From Guillardia theta CCMP2712 (Eukaryota; Cryptophyceae; Pyrenomonadales; Geminigeraceae), in assembly GCF_000315625.1 (NCBI RefSeq), contig NW_005434668.1:4852-68851 (forward strand): a DNA stretch of 64,000 nucleotides. Reading direction: 5' to 3'. Numbering within the stretch: position 1 is the stretch's first letter; every line of letters starts with the position of its first letter. Below, piece after piece: positions 1 through 10,587 of this stretch. The position numbers and the translations under genes were made by a program. The notes under the pieces were generated by a model. It searched no databases. It was not told where the DNA came from and was given only the letters and a program-made list of their open reading frames with translations.

Positions 1-195
1 CTCGCTCCCCTCGCTCCCTTCGCTCCCTTCGCTCACTCGCTCTCTTGCCCCCTTCGCTCCCTCCCTGGCTCCCTCCGATCGCTCCCTCGCTCCCTCGCTC
101 CCTCGCTCCCTCGCTCCCTCGCTCCCTCGCTCCCTCTCCTCGCTCCTTCTCCTCGCTCACTCGCTCGCTCCCTCGCTTCCTCGCTCCCTTCCTCC
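1..195. repeat. CTCCCTCG-type microsatellite
   Basis: Nearly pure pyrimidine-rich repeat built on CTCGCTCC units. It starts shortly after the splice donor that follows the catalytic exon of the CDC14-like gene on the minus strand, so it lies inside an intron of that gene. Confidence 0.9.
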
Positions 196-233
196 TCTTT
201 CCTTCTGATAAATCGCGGGTACTCTGCCTTTAC

Positions 234-1203
234 ACGCCAAAGGCCGGCAGAGCAATGAACAGCAGCGACTGATGAAGATGATTCAGAGATGGTCAAGAAT
301 CTGCAAACTCGCAATCATTCCATCCTTCTCCTTTTTCATCAAGTCGTTAGTGTTCTACCTGTCTACCGTAGCATCGGACGGCGTTGCCCGAGCGTTGCAG
401 TAGATATCGTGATGTCGAAAACCTGGCAAACATGTTCAGACCACGATGATGGTAACAATAGTCTAACGACTATCAGCATTCAAAAAATCTCTTGGATCGT
501 AACTGCAGAAACAGAAAACATTGTCATCGAGTGCGATTTTTCCCTGGCAAAATCTTGAAGTTGCAATCAAAAAACTGCCTGTATCCATTCAAGCGGATGA
601 TATACTCAACGTTCATGGACTTCAGAACATTGATGTAGTCAGCTGGAGTGTGCGACACAATTCCATCAGGATTCATTGCTCTCTGTGTTCCTTTCAGGAA
701 AGTTTGTCCTCAAACCTTCTCTCTCGGGCTCTTGAAAGCAACAAACTTCCCTTCGACAACCTTGTTCAGATTTCCATTACCATGATTATCATAATGCTGA
801 AACGAGATTTTCAGTGCAAATTGCAATGCATCAGATGCAAAGAAAAAGGAAAAGAGAAATACCAGAGGATGGACAAGAACAAGGACAAGAAGTTTAAATG
901 AGAACATGCAATATCACGTTTGCAATCTCAAGCTCAAGTACGAAAACTCACCAGATATTCCTCAGGATCGAACCTTGATGGGTCAAACACGCCTCTCTGC
1001 ATCGCTCGTTCCAAGCTCGACCAGCAGGAAGTTAAGGAGAGCTTGAGGCTGACTGGGTCCCAAGTTGCGTCTCTGTAGCTCAGACAGACATCTCGTGGAA
1101 TGTTTGCAAAAGCCTCCATTGCTTCTGATGGAGCGACCCGCAGGGCAACGCGGCTGCCAGGCTGCTTCAGAGTGCTGATCAAGTCGACGTCAAGCATGAG
1201 CAC
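234..1203 (-). CDS. CDC14: CDC14-like dual-specificity phosphatase, partial
   Basis: Part of a CDC14-family protein phosphatase, a Cys-based enzyme that in other eukaryotes reverses CDK phosphorylation and also acts at centrioles and cilia. Exons on the minus strand, in order: residues with SYRDATW and FDPEEY (about 1197-952), an exon ending FVAFKSPREK (about 840-712), an exon with TPADYINVLKSMNVEYIIRLN (about 690-590), a small YDPRDF exon, an exon with FRHHDIY and ATPSDATVDR (about 450-380), and the catalytic exon ending VAAVHCSAGLWR (about 295-234). These follow the family order. The signature is C-x5-R with the Arg as the last codon before a GTAAAG donor. Canonical CDC14 has CKAGLGR, so Lys is Ser and Gly is Trp here. 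The remaining C-terminus lies left of the window. The N-terminus is unsettled: the exon may extend to about 1231, and an upstream exon in 1270-1460 is possible but has a competing plus-strand reading. Confidence 0.85.
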
Positions 1204-1452
1204 AGGCCGCTTCTCAAGGAAGGAGATGGAAACACTTCAACAACAAAAATCAAGCGAGCAGCGTTGGAGCTAGCAACTTGAAGGATAGGCATCAAGTTGG
1301 CGAGCGTGGAGGTTGAAGAAGACCGAGACACGCTGAGTGGGGACGGGAGCCAGATAGCTATCTCCCTGGCGACCAAGGAAGAGGCTCGACGCCTGATGGA
1401 AGATATTCCCTACGAATTGGAAGGAGCGCTGGAAAGGCTGGAAAGTGTTTGA

Positions 1453-2200
1453 ACTATACAAACCTCTTGCTCGCAGCTCCCTCCGGTCCCCTTGCGCTCT
1501 CCGGGGGCCTACGCGCCGCAGAGCAGCATGCCTCAGGCTAACGGGCTTATGGGCTGATCAGACCGTGACTCGCGGCTCGCCCCTGCCTTCCATCCTCCCT
1601 CTCTTCCCGCGCAGTCAACAACCTTGAAAGCTTGTAGTGTGGTAGATCATGTTCCTCGTCTCACAGTATGAATATCAAGTTTTGATCTGTTTATGTACAA
1701 AGCAAATTTGAATAAACAGGCTGAGCAAGCTTCATATTAGCTCCCCCTTTGACTAAAACATTTGTACCAGGAGCTAATCCTGTGGCGCCCATAAGCCCCC
1801 TATTGCTCTTCGCTCATCTCTCGCCTAATGATCCGTCTAAAGGGGGTTCCCAACCTTGGGAGTTTGGCCCATTGTCCTATAGGCCCCGGCTCAGTTAGGC
1901 CTGGTTGCTTCCGTGTCCACCGGGCCCGTCGCACCCTCTAAACCCAAAACCCTAAACCCGTAAACCCATCAGCAGTGAGGAGATGGCTAATCACACGATA
2001 AGCATGAGGCAATAGCACGTGAGGAGCAGGAGATTACAATGTTTGGCATTTGTTGAAATTTCCAGTTAGAGGGCGAAGATTCCTTTCCAACATCTTTTTA
2101 TTTTGACCTTTTCCTTTCGAAGGACTTACGATGTCAACTTTGCAAATCATGATGGTGATGCTGGCCTTTTCGTTCATAAGGTTCGCAAAACTCAAAGGCT
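1453..2200. other. Intergenic stretch with telomere-like CCCTAAA units
   Basis: No supported gene. Positions 1937-1968 hold degenerate CCCTAAA-like units (CCCAAAA, CCCTAAA, CCCGTAAA). A possible short upstream exon of the next plus-strand gene, encoding TYDVNFANHDGDAGLFVHK, lies at about 2127-2181. Confidence 0.5.
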
Positions 2201-2218
2201 CTTTATGTGTTGACAAGA

Positions 2219-2808
2219 ATGTTATCAAGCACCTCACAAGGAATGTCGTATCCTGAGGCACTACAGCGGGCGCAGAATGTGAGCACAGTGCATGCCAGCT
2301 CGTTTATGCTGATGGTTTCCAGGGAGAAGCTACGCTGGAGGTTCTCAAGGTGTTTCGAGAAGCGTACGAAGATTCAAAGAAGTCTTTCAATGAAGCATTG
2401 AAGATTGAGAGAAAAACAAACTTGGCTGCCCTGCTCCTCGATGTGGCAAATCGACAGGCTGATCCCGGTGAGAGATTCACTTGAGGCAGTGCAGTGAATG
2501 ACCATTGTTCAACAGCTGTCTTCATGAAGATGTATCGCGAAGCCGAAGCTCTATCACTGGAGGTCATTGCTGTTGCTCCTGCAGACGACGCTGCAAACTC
2601 CAACCTCAAGGCAGCTCGAAACAGCATGCAATTGAGGTGAAGAAATGGATTCTTGTGACGTCAATGCCGACTGTTGCTGCGGTAGGTTTCCCCAAGGATA
2701 TGACATGGATGATGATGTTCAAGCTTCCAGGTTCTTGCAATGATGCTGATATATCAATACATGATGTTGTAGAGCAGCTCGGAAGAAGATGACGGAATAG
2801 AAGGATAC

Positions 2809-2841
<33 letters not shown>

Positions 2842-4738
2842 AAAGAAGATCAAGTTGAATCTGATACCAAGAAAAAGGCCAATTTGCAGCAGTTTAACAC
2901 GAATTACGTCAAACAGGATAATGTAAGCACTACTCTCTTCATGCTTTTGTTCGGAGTGTATCTGATGTATTGTGATCACCAACTCCTGTGTCGGCTCTGG
3001 ACTGCAGGAAGAAGTCGACTACAGGCAATGTACATTCCATGCTTGAAACCTTTGTAATGATGTTTGGTTTATTAGGGATCAAGAAGGAGAGGAGGATGTA
3101 GAACATATCTTCGCATGTACTTTTCAATATTTGAACTCATCGGCTTTCTTCAGGAAGACCAGGGCTCGTACATAATCACTGAAGAAGATGAGGAGGAAGA
3201 AACATTCGTCGGACGGATGGACAAATTCTCAGCTGTTTGCCATGGCAAAGAGAAAAAGACGTGTGAAACTTTGCAAGAGGTCTACCTGACATGTAAAACG
3301 GCTAACAATGATGTCTTTTACTGCAGAGAGGATTGAACAAGTGGTCCCTGTCCACTAAGGCATGGAGTGAAATCTTGAGCGCGATCAAAGATGGCGGACT
3401 GGCTGTAGTCACCAATGCTCTTCAAACCACGATTGCAGGCACCTCGTTGATATTGCCATACTCCTCCCATCATTGAGCATTCAAGCCTAGATCGCATTTT
3501 TCAAGATCTGTCTGGCCTCTCTGCAGAATTCTTTGCTGTACAACAGGAGAAGGTGGGATATTCAGATCCTGGTTTGGTCTTGACATGATGAAGGCTGCGT
3601 ACAAGCAATACCGTAACAGCAACTTGCTTGTGCAACATTATTCCCCCGGAATCAAAGAAATCAAAAGGTTTTTCGACTCAACCGAGATACGGTAATTGAG
3701 TTAGCCATCAATTGATCAGAATTGACTGGGTCCAGGAATGTGCTGGGCAAGGTTTCTGGGGTGAATCTTGATGGTCCTCTGCTCTTTGATGTTGTGTATC
3801 GGCGACCTGGCGATCACGAGCGCATGCGATCAACAGCAGACAATCATCGCGATGAGAAGCAGAAGGTCCTGGAATATTCCAAAGATGAACCTGTTAGGGT
3901 TTAGGGCCTGCTGACATGTTTGCTGCAGTCCTACAGGAAGAGAATTGGATTTAGGATTGAACTTTGCAAGGATTGGAACCCATCTTGGGGAGGAGAATAC
4001 TTGTGGAATGCCCCGCTCTACGTTAACAAAGCTTCGTTCAACAAGCTTTACCTGTTTGCCGCAGGTCCAGCTGCTGCTGTGCAGGTTCTTTTTCCTGAAG
4101 TTATTGAGAGCTGTTAATGCTTTTCAATCACAGAGACTCTCCACTAAGGTTGAAGTGAGTGATGCTGAGTCGTTTTCATCGACCAAACACTTTGTGGTAA
4201 GTTTGGAACAACGACCTGCACCGATTGTGTTGTTATGCTGTCTTCCTGACTGTTCTTATTCTTTGCTAGATCGAAGGCTGGTATACTTCCTCAAAGATAT
4301 ATGACTCAAAGCTACTTGAGAAGGTCTGCCTCATCCATCTATCTCTTGCTCCCAGAAACACAATAAGCTGCGTGCTCCTTTGCCTGATGTTCTTCCTGAC
4401 GACTCATCTTCCTCGTCCACTGTCAAACTGGCCTTCATGTCTCCTTCTATTGCTGCCTTGTGCTTTCTTGTGTCCTCGCTCCCTTCTTTCCACATCCACG
4501 TTTGCGATGTTCGTTTCTCGAGTTTCCACTAGATATACATCTCCCTCTTGTTTCCCTCTACAACATCACCCTCCAGCTCTCATCTGATCACACGGCTTCG
4601 GCTATCCATGAACTCGTCTTGATACAAACCTCTCACGATCTGCAGGGCATGAGGAAGAAGTCGCGAGCGCATGGCGCCGTCGGCGTCGCTGTGGACGGAA
4701 CAAGCGCAGAGATAGCCGAGCTCGCTGTTGTGGATTGA
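2219..4738 (+). CDS. 2-oxoglutarate/Fe(II) oxygenase with helical N-terminus (prolyl hydroxylase-like)
   Basis: Multi-exon gene. Early exons read GMSYPEALQRAQN, then (after a 45-bp intron) a helical stretch EATLEVLKVFREAYEDSKKSF, and AVFMKMYREAEALSLEVIAVA; both look like TPR-type helices. A very acidic exon with a run of about 11 Asp follows (2790-2922). Later exons give AVVTNALQTTIA, LLVQHYSPGIKE, an exon with NHRDEK, then IELCKDWNPSWGGEYLWNAP and SFNKLYLFAA (about 3930-4067), and IEGWYTSSK (4270-4323). The last exon (4647-4738) ends EIAELAVVD. The W-GGE, FN-L-LF and R...I-GWY pattern is that of the 2OG-Fe(II) prolyl hydroxylase fold, and HRD is the candidate H-x-D iron motif. Helical repeats plus this domain recall prolyl 3-hydroxylases, but the exact substrate cannot be told. 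The 5' end is uncertain. Confidence 0.7.
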
Positions 4739-5175
4739 CGCACTATATTTGACTGAAAATTCTACTGAACTTTCTAGTGAATGAATTTTAAACAAAAAAT
4801 GATTTTCTACTCATAGAGTGGTAACTAAACGTTTATACGACAATAACTAGTAATTAATTTTAGTCATCTTTTGAAGAGCCGCCATGTTGGTGAGTTTTGA
4901 TTTATGAGGTTGGAGGAATAGAGAGAGACAAACATGATGCGACGAGTCTGAATCATGAAAGTTTATGATTGCCATGAATACCATGATGGTGATTGCACTG
5001 ATAATGATGACGACGGTGAAGAAGACAATGCGATAGGCAAATGATCATGTGATGGTCATCGAAATAATGATCCTGATGATGAGTGAAGTGGTATTAGTGA
5101 TAGTGCAATGCGATTTTGCTTTGTCACCAGCAGTGCTAAGCTTTACTTCCCCAGTCTGACACACCAGTTTTCTCT
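4739..5175. other. Intergenic, AT-rich
   Basis: No coding signal seen. A purine-rich GATGATG-like stretch lies at about 4960-5100. Confidence 0.6.
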
Positions 5176-5595
5176 ATGCTGTTTCACAAGAAAGTGAAGG
5201 TAAACAAGGTCTCAGTTAACTTCAACTAACTTGCCTTTAGGCCGCTCCTTGCGACCAGGCTCCTTGCGGTAAACCACCTTCTGAGAGTGCAGGCCGATCG
5301 GTTCTGACTCGTGCAGGCACTGGCATGTCCTATCTTGCTCCTTCCTACAAGAGAACGGTGAATGGAGGAGGAGGAGGAGGAGGAGGAGGAGGAGGAGGTG
5401 CACTGAAGATGTGCAGGCATCCATCGTTGAGCGAGCAGAGGCTGGAGTACCGCAAGGCGCTGGCATTGGCACCAACGCTGTGTTCGGATCTCTTGGGTGA
5501 CCTCTTTCAGCGGGTCTGTACACCAAATCACTAACCAAGACGAAACTTTCAGGCACATCGTGGAGATGGAGCACAAGGTCCACAAGTTTCACTAG
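5176..5595 (+). CDS. Small unknown protein with poly-Gly run
   Basis: Unrecognised. The model starts with a short exon MLFHKKVK (5176-5199), a 41-bp intron GTAAAC...TTTAG, then an open exon 5241-5513. That exon encodes a Cys/Ser/Ala-rich start (AAPCDQAPCGKPPSES), MSYLAPSYKRTVN, about 12 Gly from a GGA run, and a helical end with LSEQRLEYRKALALAP and SDLLGDLFQR. A second intron (about 5514-5552) leads either to HIVEMEHKVHKFH and a stop at 5593-5595, or to a longer frame ending near 5720. The phases agree for the longer reading, while the shorter one looks more protein-like but needs one base to be skipped. It is convergent with the LMBR1-like gene downstream. The GGA run could instead be partly intronic. 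Confidence 0.5.
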
Positions 5596-5877
5596 GTTGT
5601 TTCTGGTTAGACTGTGAGCTCGATGATAGTGGCTGGGTTGTGCTCATGTGGGGGCAAGATTGGGTGTTGTTGAATTGCTTTACAAGCACAAGCTTTACTT
5701 CTTGTTCTCCGAACTCATAGTTGCACTCGTAATGAACAACTTTCATAGCCATTATGTTAAAACATGTCTTAAGAACTTCGGTGGTTGGAAGAAGCATGTC
5801 TGTTCTACGCTCGTTCCTGACGAAGTGCGTTCATGGCGTCTTGCACGGTTTCCGCCTGAAAAACATTCAGAGAACAA

Positions 5878-8448
5878 TCAAACAGCATTGGTCTCGACCT
5901 GCTTCTTTGCGCAGAAGCAGATGCTAAAGATGCTCAAGAAGAGCTGCAAGAACGAGACTGCGAACATCAAAGAGTAGAACACAGGGACTTGGACGGAGTA
6001 GAAGTAAGAGAGGATCTGTAGCGACAACAATCACTCTGTGTTACTCAGAGCCGCCCAAGTACCTTGAGATACTGGATCTGACTGACAAAGAGCTGGGAAA
6101 TGGAGGAGTTGTAGACATACCCCTTGAAGGCTGTGGTGCACAGCTGCTGTGATATCAGCAAAGTCTTGGTCACATCCAACATCCACCTGTGTGCACGACA
6201 CGGAGCAGATGAGGATGAGGCCGACATTGAACAAGAATGAGTTCATCATGGTGCCGTTCAGTCGGAGAGGGTGAACCTGCCTCTCCGTTAACAGACTGGT
6301 TCCTTCACCTCCAATCTTACAGATATCAGGAAAAATCGCCCAGCAAACTTGATTGAACCCTAGAGCATCACGTGAGGTAGAGAAGGAAGCAAAGCTCAAC
6401 CAAGCAAGGGTACTTCACCTTGACACAACAGATAAGAATGTAGAAAGCGAACACCTATGAAGCAGGTCAAGATTCCAATCCAAAGATTGCGAGCTCGTAC
6501 CCCGTATGCAACGATGCCAAATAAAGGAAAAGCATCGGACAACTGTTCGCAAGACAAAAGAATCAACCTGGATGCAGAAATAATGATGCACGGGACCACT
6601 GACCTTCAAGAAAACATTGCTCAAGTACGGGCCAGCGAGCCCCTGAATACAACTTCAATGGATACAACGAGACAGTGATTCAAACATTTACATACCTTCA
6701 AGAAGATCTCAAAAATGATTTGAAACCACCAAGAAACCGTGATGACAGCAGCTCCAAGTCCTTGAAGGGTAAGACGGTCAAACTCAATCACATAGTTTAG
6801 ATGGCACTACCGCCAAACAATTGTAACCAAGGAATCAAGGGATTGATCTGGTTTCGTTTGTAGCAGATGTTTAACACCTTCTATGCATTCAATATCTGCA
6901 TCAAACAGAAAGAGTTGGACCTGAAGTTCATCTTCGAGATCCAGAATCATTTTCTTATATTTGTTTGTGAAACGGCGTTCCTTCAAAGCCCTTCACGAAT
7001 AGTATTGCCAAAAAGAAGATTTTTTACCTTAAATCTGTTTGGCCTGCCTCTGAACTTATCTCTCGTCTCCTTTCCAACCTGCATCCATGAAGTCAGTTAA
7101 CCTGTTCAGTAACGACGCATAAAAACACCAACCTGAATCAATTCTTCACACCGTTTCTTCAACTGAAGCTTTTTTTCCGCAAACTGTTTCAGGTCAATGG
7201 GTCTGGGCCTTCAAAGATGTGTAAGGAGTCGACAACGCGAGCATGACATGGAATACCGATTGTACCAATCGCCGATCAAATCTATCGGAAGCGCAACCAG
7301 CCCAATTCCTCCAAAAACGCTGTTGACATATCTCAGAACTCGTGCTCTGCATGTTTGAACGATCAACACACGTCATGAGCATCCAGCCAATGAAGCTCAG
7401 GAGCGCCAAAACGTAAATAACCAGCGATGTCTGAATCGTTTGAATGGCAGAGTACACAGTGATGGACCTGCATCATAGGTTCAACGGCAAAAAGACAACA
7501 TAAGAACGTACTGTACAGCACTCCAAGCAGGCCGTTGTGATGAGGGAGTATACAGATACGTCGTGTTGGTCTGTATGAAAATCTTGTCAACAAGATATGC
7601 TTAATCCATCCTTCTCGTACCTTCGAATAAGGTTGCATTACCAGCACAGGCAACTCAACATATCTGGACGTAATCAGTCGACGATGAGAAAAAGAAGTCA
7701 AATCTTACCCCACGCTAAAGTACATCCCGAGCAAGATGCTTACGAATACAAACAAGTTTACAGTTGACCAGCAGACGGTAGTGCAGATCCCTGAAGGTGG
7801 ACTCACATCAAGGCACAGGATCGCAACGGCTTACTTGTTCCCATCGGCTCTTCATCGTCCGTTTCGTACCTGCGCATCACAATCAGTATCTTGGTTTAAA
7901 AGCACAGTATCTTGGTTTACCAGAAGTACGCAAGGGGAATGAAGACGAACGTCATGATCTGACAACTGAAGTCAAGAGCAGAAGAAAATAGGAAACGAAA
8001 ATCTCATCCAGCACTCACCGCAATCATGATTAGCACTGTGTACCAAGTCTGTGCCAACCCAGCTACCAAAAACTTGTCAATGCACATTGAATATTCGCAA
8101 GCTAGTGAAGAACTTACCGGAGGCTGGACACTGAGCGTCTGTTCCGCAAGCCTGCGAGACGGAAGCATCGAAAGGCAGCAGCAACACAACACTGAGGAAA
8201 ACAATTCAAGAAGGCAAGACAAATGCATCCATAGGTCATACCTGCAAGCCAGAAATAAACCAAATAAAACTATCAATTTTGGAAGCCAAGCAGAATTTCT
8301 ATCGTCCGGATGCTGAAAGCACTGATCAGGACTCGATAAAATCATTCATCAATCAAACACCTGCATCTGGATGAGGAAAACTACACATCCTACTAATGTC
8401 AAGATGCCAACAACCGCTGCTACGATGCCATAAAGAACATAATCCACC
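5878..8448 (-). CDS. LMBR1/LIMR-family multipass membrane protein
   Basis: Homologue of the LIMR/LMBD1-type proteins, integral membrane proteins typically with nine transmembrane helices, known as lipocalin receptors or, for LMBD1, in lysosomal cobalamin export. Exons on the minus strand, N to C: VDYVLYGIVAAVVGILTLVG and FLIQMQ (8448-8362); QHPDDRNSAWLPKLIVLFG (about 8320-8250); LVIYVLALLSFIGWMLMT (about 7430-7375); VFGGIGLVALPIDLIGDWYN (about 7315-7255); SDAFPLFGIVAYGV (about 6540-6500); NGTMMNSFLFNVGLILICSV (about 6265-6205), the best conserved family segment; QLCTTAFKGY...QIQYLK; and a last exon ILSYFYSVQVPVFYSLMFAV ending KKQVETNAV with TGA at 5878-5880. Introns are mostly 40-60 bp. The first exon, with the ATG, is upstream of 8448 and was not placed. 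Membrane topology and family are well supported; the ligand is unknown. Confidence 0.85.
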
Positions 8449-8449
8449 C

Positions 8450-9440
8450 TGTCTCAGGGGTAAGATGAGGCGTTTTGTCACGGCATCGAATCACATTATC
8501 GGTCAGCCTTGGAGACGTGGACAAAGCAAGGCAAATTCCAGGGGCGAGATTTTTAAAGCATGCTCTGATGGACTGGATAAAACTTCAGAATAGAGGGAAA
8601 GCAAAAATGCATTGTAAGATTGTTGTGATGAGGTGGGTATAATATAAGCGTACATGACGATGTTTTGCAGTCTGCAATCTGATCAACTTGTCTACCGGAG
8701 CTATCATCAGCCAAGCGTGATTGAGCTATCATCAATCAAACATGCTTCTCCATCCCTCACTCAATAAGAGATCTGTTTATTTGCCCCTAACTCCATTTTG
8801 GCTTCACTTGACAAACGATTGTAGCCCTAATGCCACTCATTCACATCGAAATATCCCTTGCAATGCTCCTGCCCACTGCCCTGAGGATACAGCAGTCTCT
8901 TTGACAATTCTCAAGGCTCCCCAATTTTGTTCCAACATACACTTCACATCGTTGCTAGGGCTATCTTCGTTGTTCTACCTCGGCTCCTTCAGTTATGTTC
9001 TGCTGTTGTTGTCCTTCCTCTACATCTTTCTTCTCTTTCCTTTTTCCCAACTTGCTCCACCTGCGCTCACAATTCCCCATATTCTTTCAGTATTTTATCA
9101 TGTATTGGTCATGAACCATTGCGCACTTCCAAGCTATTCTCCTGCTCGACATGCACATCCCGTCAACCCATCACTCTGTGCTTTACTGATTCCTGCATCG
9201 TCTCCATCGCCTCCGTCTGCCGTCTACCGTCTGCCGTCTCCACTCTTCTACTGTCTTTGTTTGAGTCGCCTTCTTGCTTCTTCCTCTTTGCCTCCCCTCC
9301 CCTTGTCTCTCCCCCTCCACCCATCTCACTCAAATTTCTCTGCAGCATTTGCATTTTCCCCGGTTTCTGAACCACCCACCCTGTTATCTAGAACAATAAA
9401 GCCTAGGACCCTACCTTCCACTGAACACCACCCCAGCTCA
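8450..9440. other. Gene-poor, CT-rich stretch
   Basis: Contains a 241-codon open frame on the plus strand (8721-9446), but the composition is Ser/Pro/Leu-rich, follows a CT-rich base bias, and shows no motif or splice structure. I see no supported gene here. The unplaced first exon of the LMBR1-like gene should lie near its left end. Confidence 0.5.
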
Positions 9441-9444
9441 TCTT

Positions 9445-9800
9445 GAAATGACCCCTCTTTTTATAAGTATTGGACTGGAATATTCAGGGGGTGGGTAGTG
9501 TCCCTACCTCATTTCTGAAATCTCCACCCCCTATTTTCTCATCGACTACACCCCAACAGCACTACCCCTACCCTTGAACATGATGGTCCAATTCTGAAGG
9601 ACCCGTACTTTGATTTGAAAATGCTCATCACCCCTGTAGGCTTTTCCTCCTCATCGACAACTCTACCCCACCTTTGCGATTGTGTATCACCCCCGTTCAC
9701 TCTGGTTGGAGGGTAGCACCACCTTCCCTACCCCTGTAGGATAGAGTAGAAATGGGGGTAAAACCACCCCTTGGGTAGTGCACTACCCCACCTTTTAGAC
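9445..9800. repeat. C-rich CTACCCC tract
   Basis: About 350 bp in which TACCCC, CACCCC and CTACCCC words recur every 10-20 bases on the plus strand, mixed with non-repetitive spacers. The same kind of sequence recurs at 13990-14470, 45660-45900 (as G-rich) and 51880-52310. Confidence 0.7.
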
Positions 9801-9931
9801 GATCCCGCCACCCTGTGTTCACATTTTTCTTTGGCGCGGTTTCGCCATTTGGGGTCACCATGCTTGGAGGCGCAGGAACTCAAAGTAACAGAAGAGAGGA
9901 ACTTGAATAAGAGCCAGATCAACAAAGCGCG

Positions 9932-10048
<117 letters not shown>

Positions 10049-10587
10049 AATCAAACGTATTCAACGCACATCAAGAAACATCGGACCAGGAATTCCACGT
10101 TTCTTTCATACCCAGCTTTCTGGCATCTTGGAAAATCACATGACATGCAAAAGAATAGTCGGGAAATCTTTCGTAGACCTATTTGGCCATTATTCGACTG
10201 CAGTATCTTGCTCCTTCAGTCCAGCAAAGAGAATTTTGGACGCATTTCTCGTTCTCTTGGCGATTGCAGGACATAAAAGGGGGTTCAGGCACCTTCATCT
10301 ATTTTTGTTGTTCACTACCTCGTATTGTCTTCCAGCATCTCTCACATTCCATGCGGGATACTTCTCCGTGTCCTCTGCTCCCGTTCTTCAGTTGGTAATT
10401 CCATTGTTCCCCCTTTCCTGTTCGATGTGTTCTGATCGATCAACAGGATTGCATTGGTTTGTTTTGCTCTGAGGTCGAGGTCACGTCGCTCTCGTGCCGA
10501 CGTGATGGCTCAGGTGTATCAGCATCTGTAACAGATTGTGAAGGATGTGGAAACTGGGCATGTGAATTTCCTCCGCTCCCAATAGGC

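Noticed and set aside
5648-5977. 109-codon plus-strand open frame
   Set aside because: Antisense to the last exon of the LMBR1-like gene, whose sequence matches the family C-terminus.
8721-9446. 241-codon plus-strand open frame
   Set aside because: Composition is Ser/Pro/Leu-rich from CT-biased DNA, no motif, no splice signals or neighbouring exons in phase.
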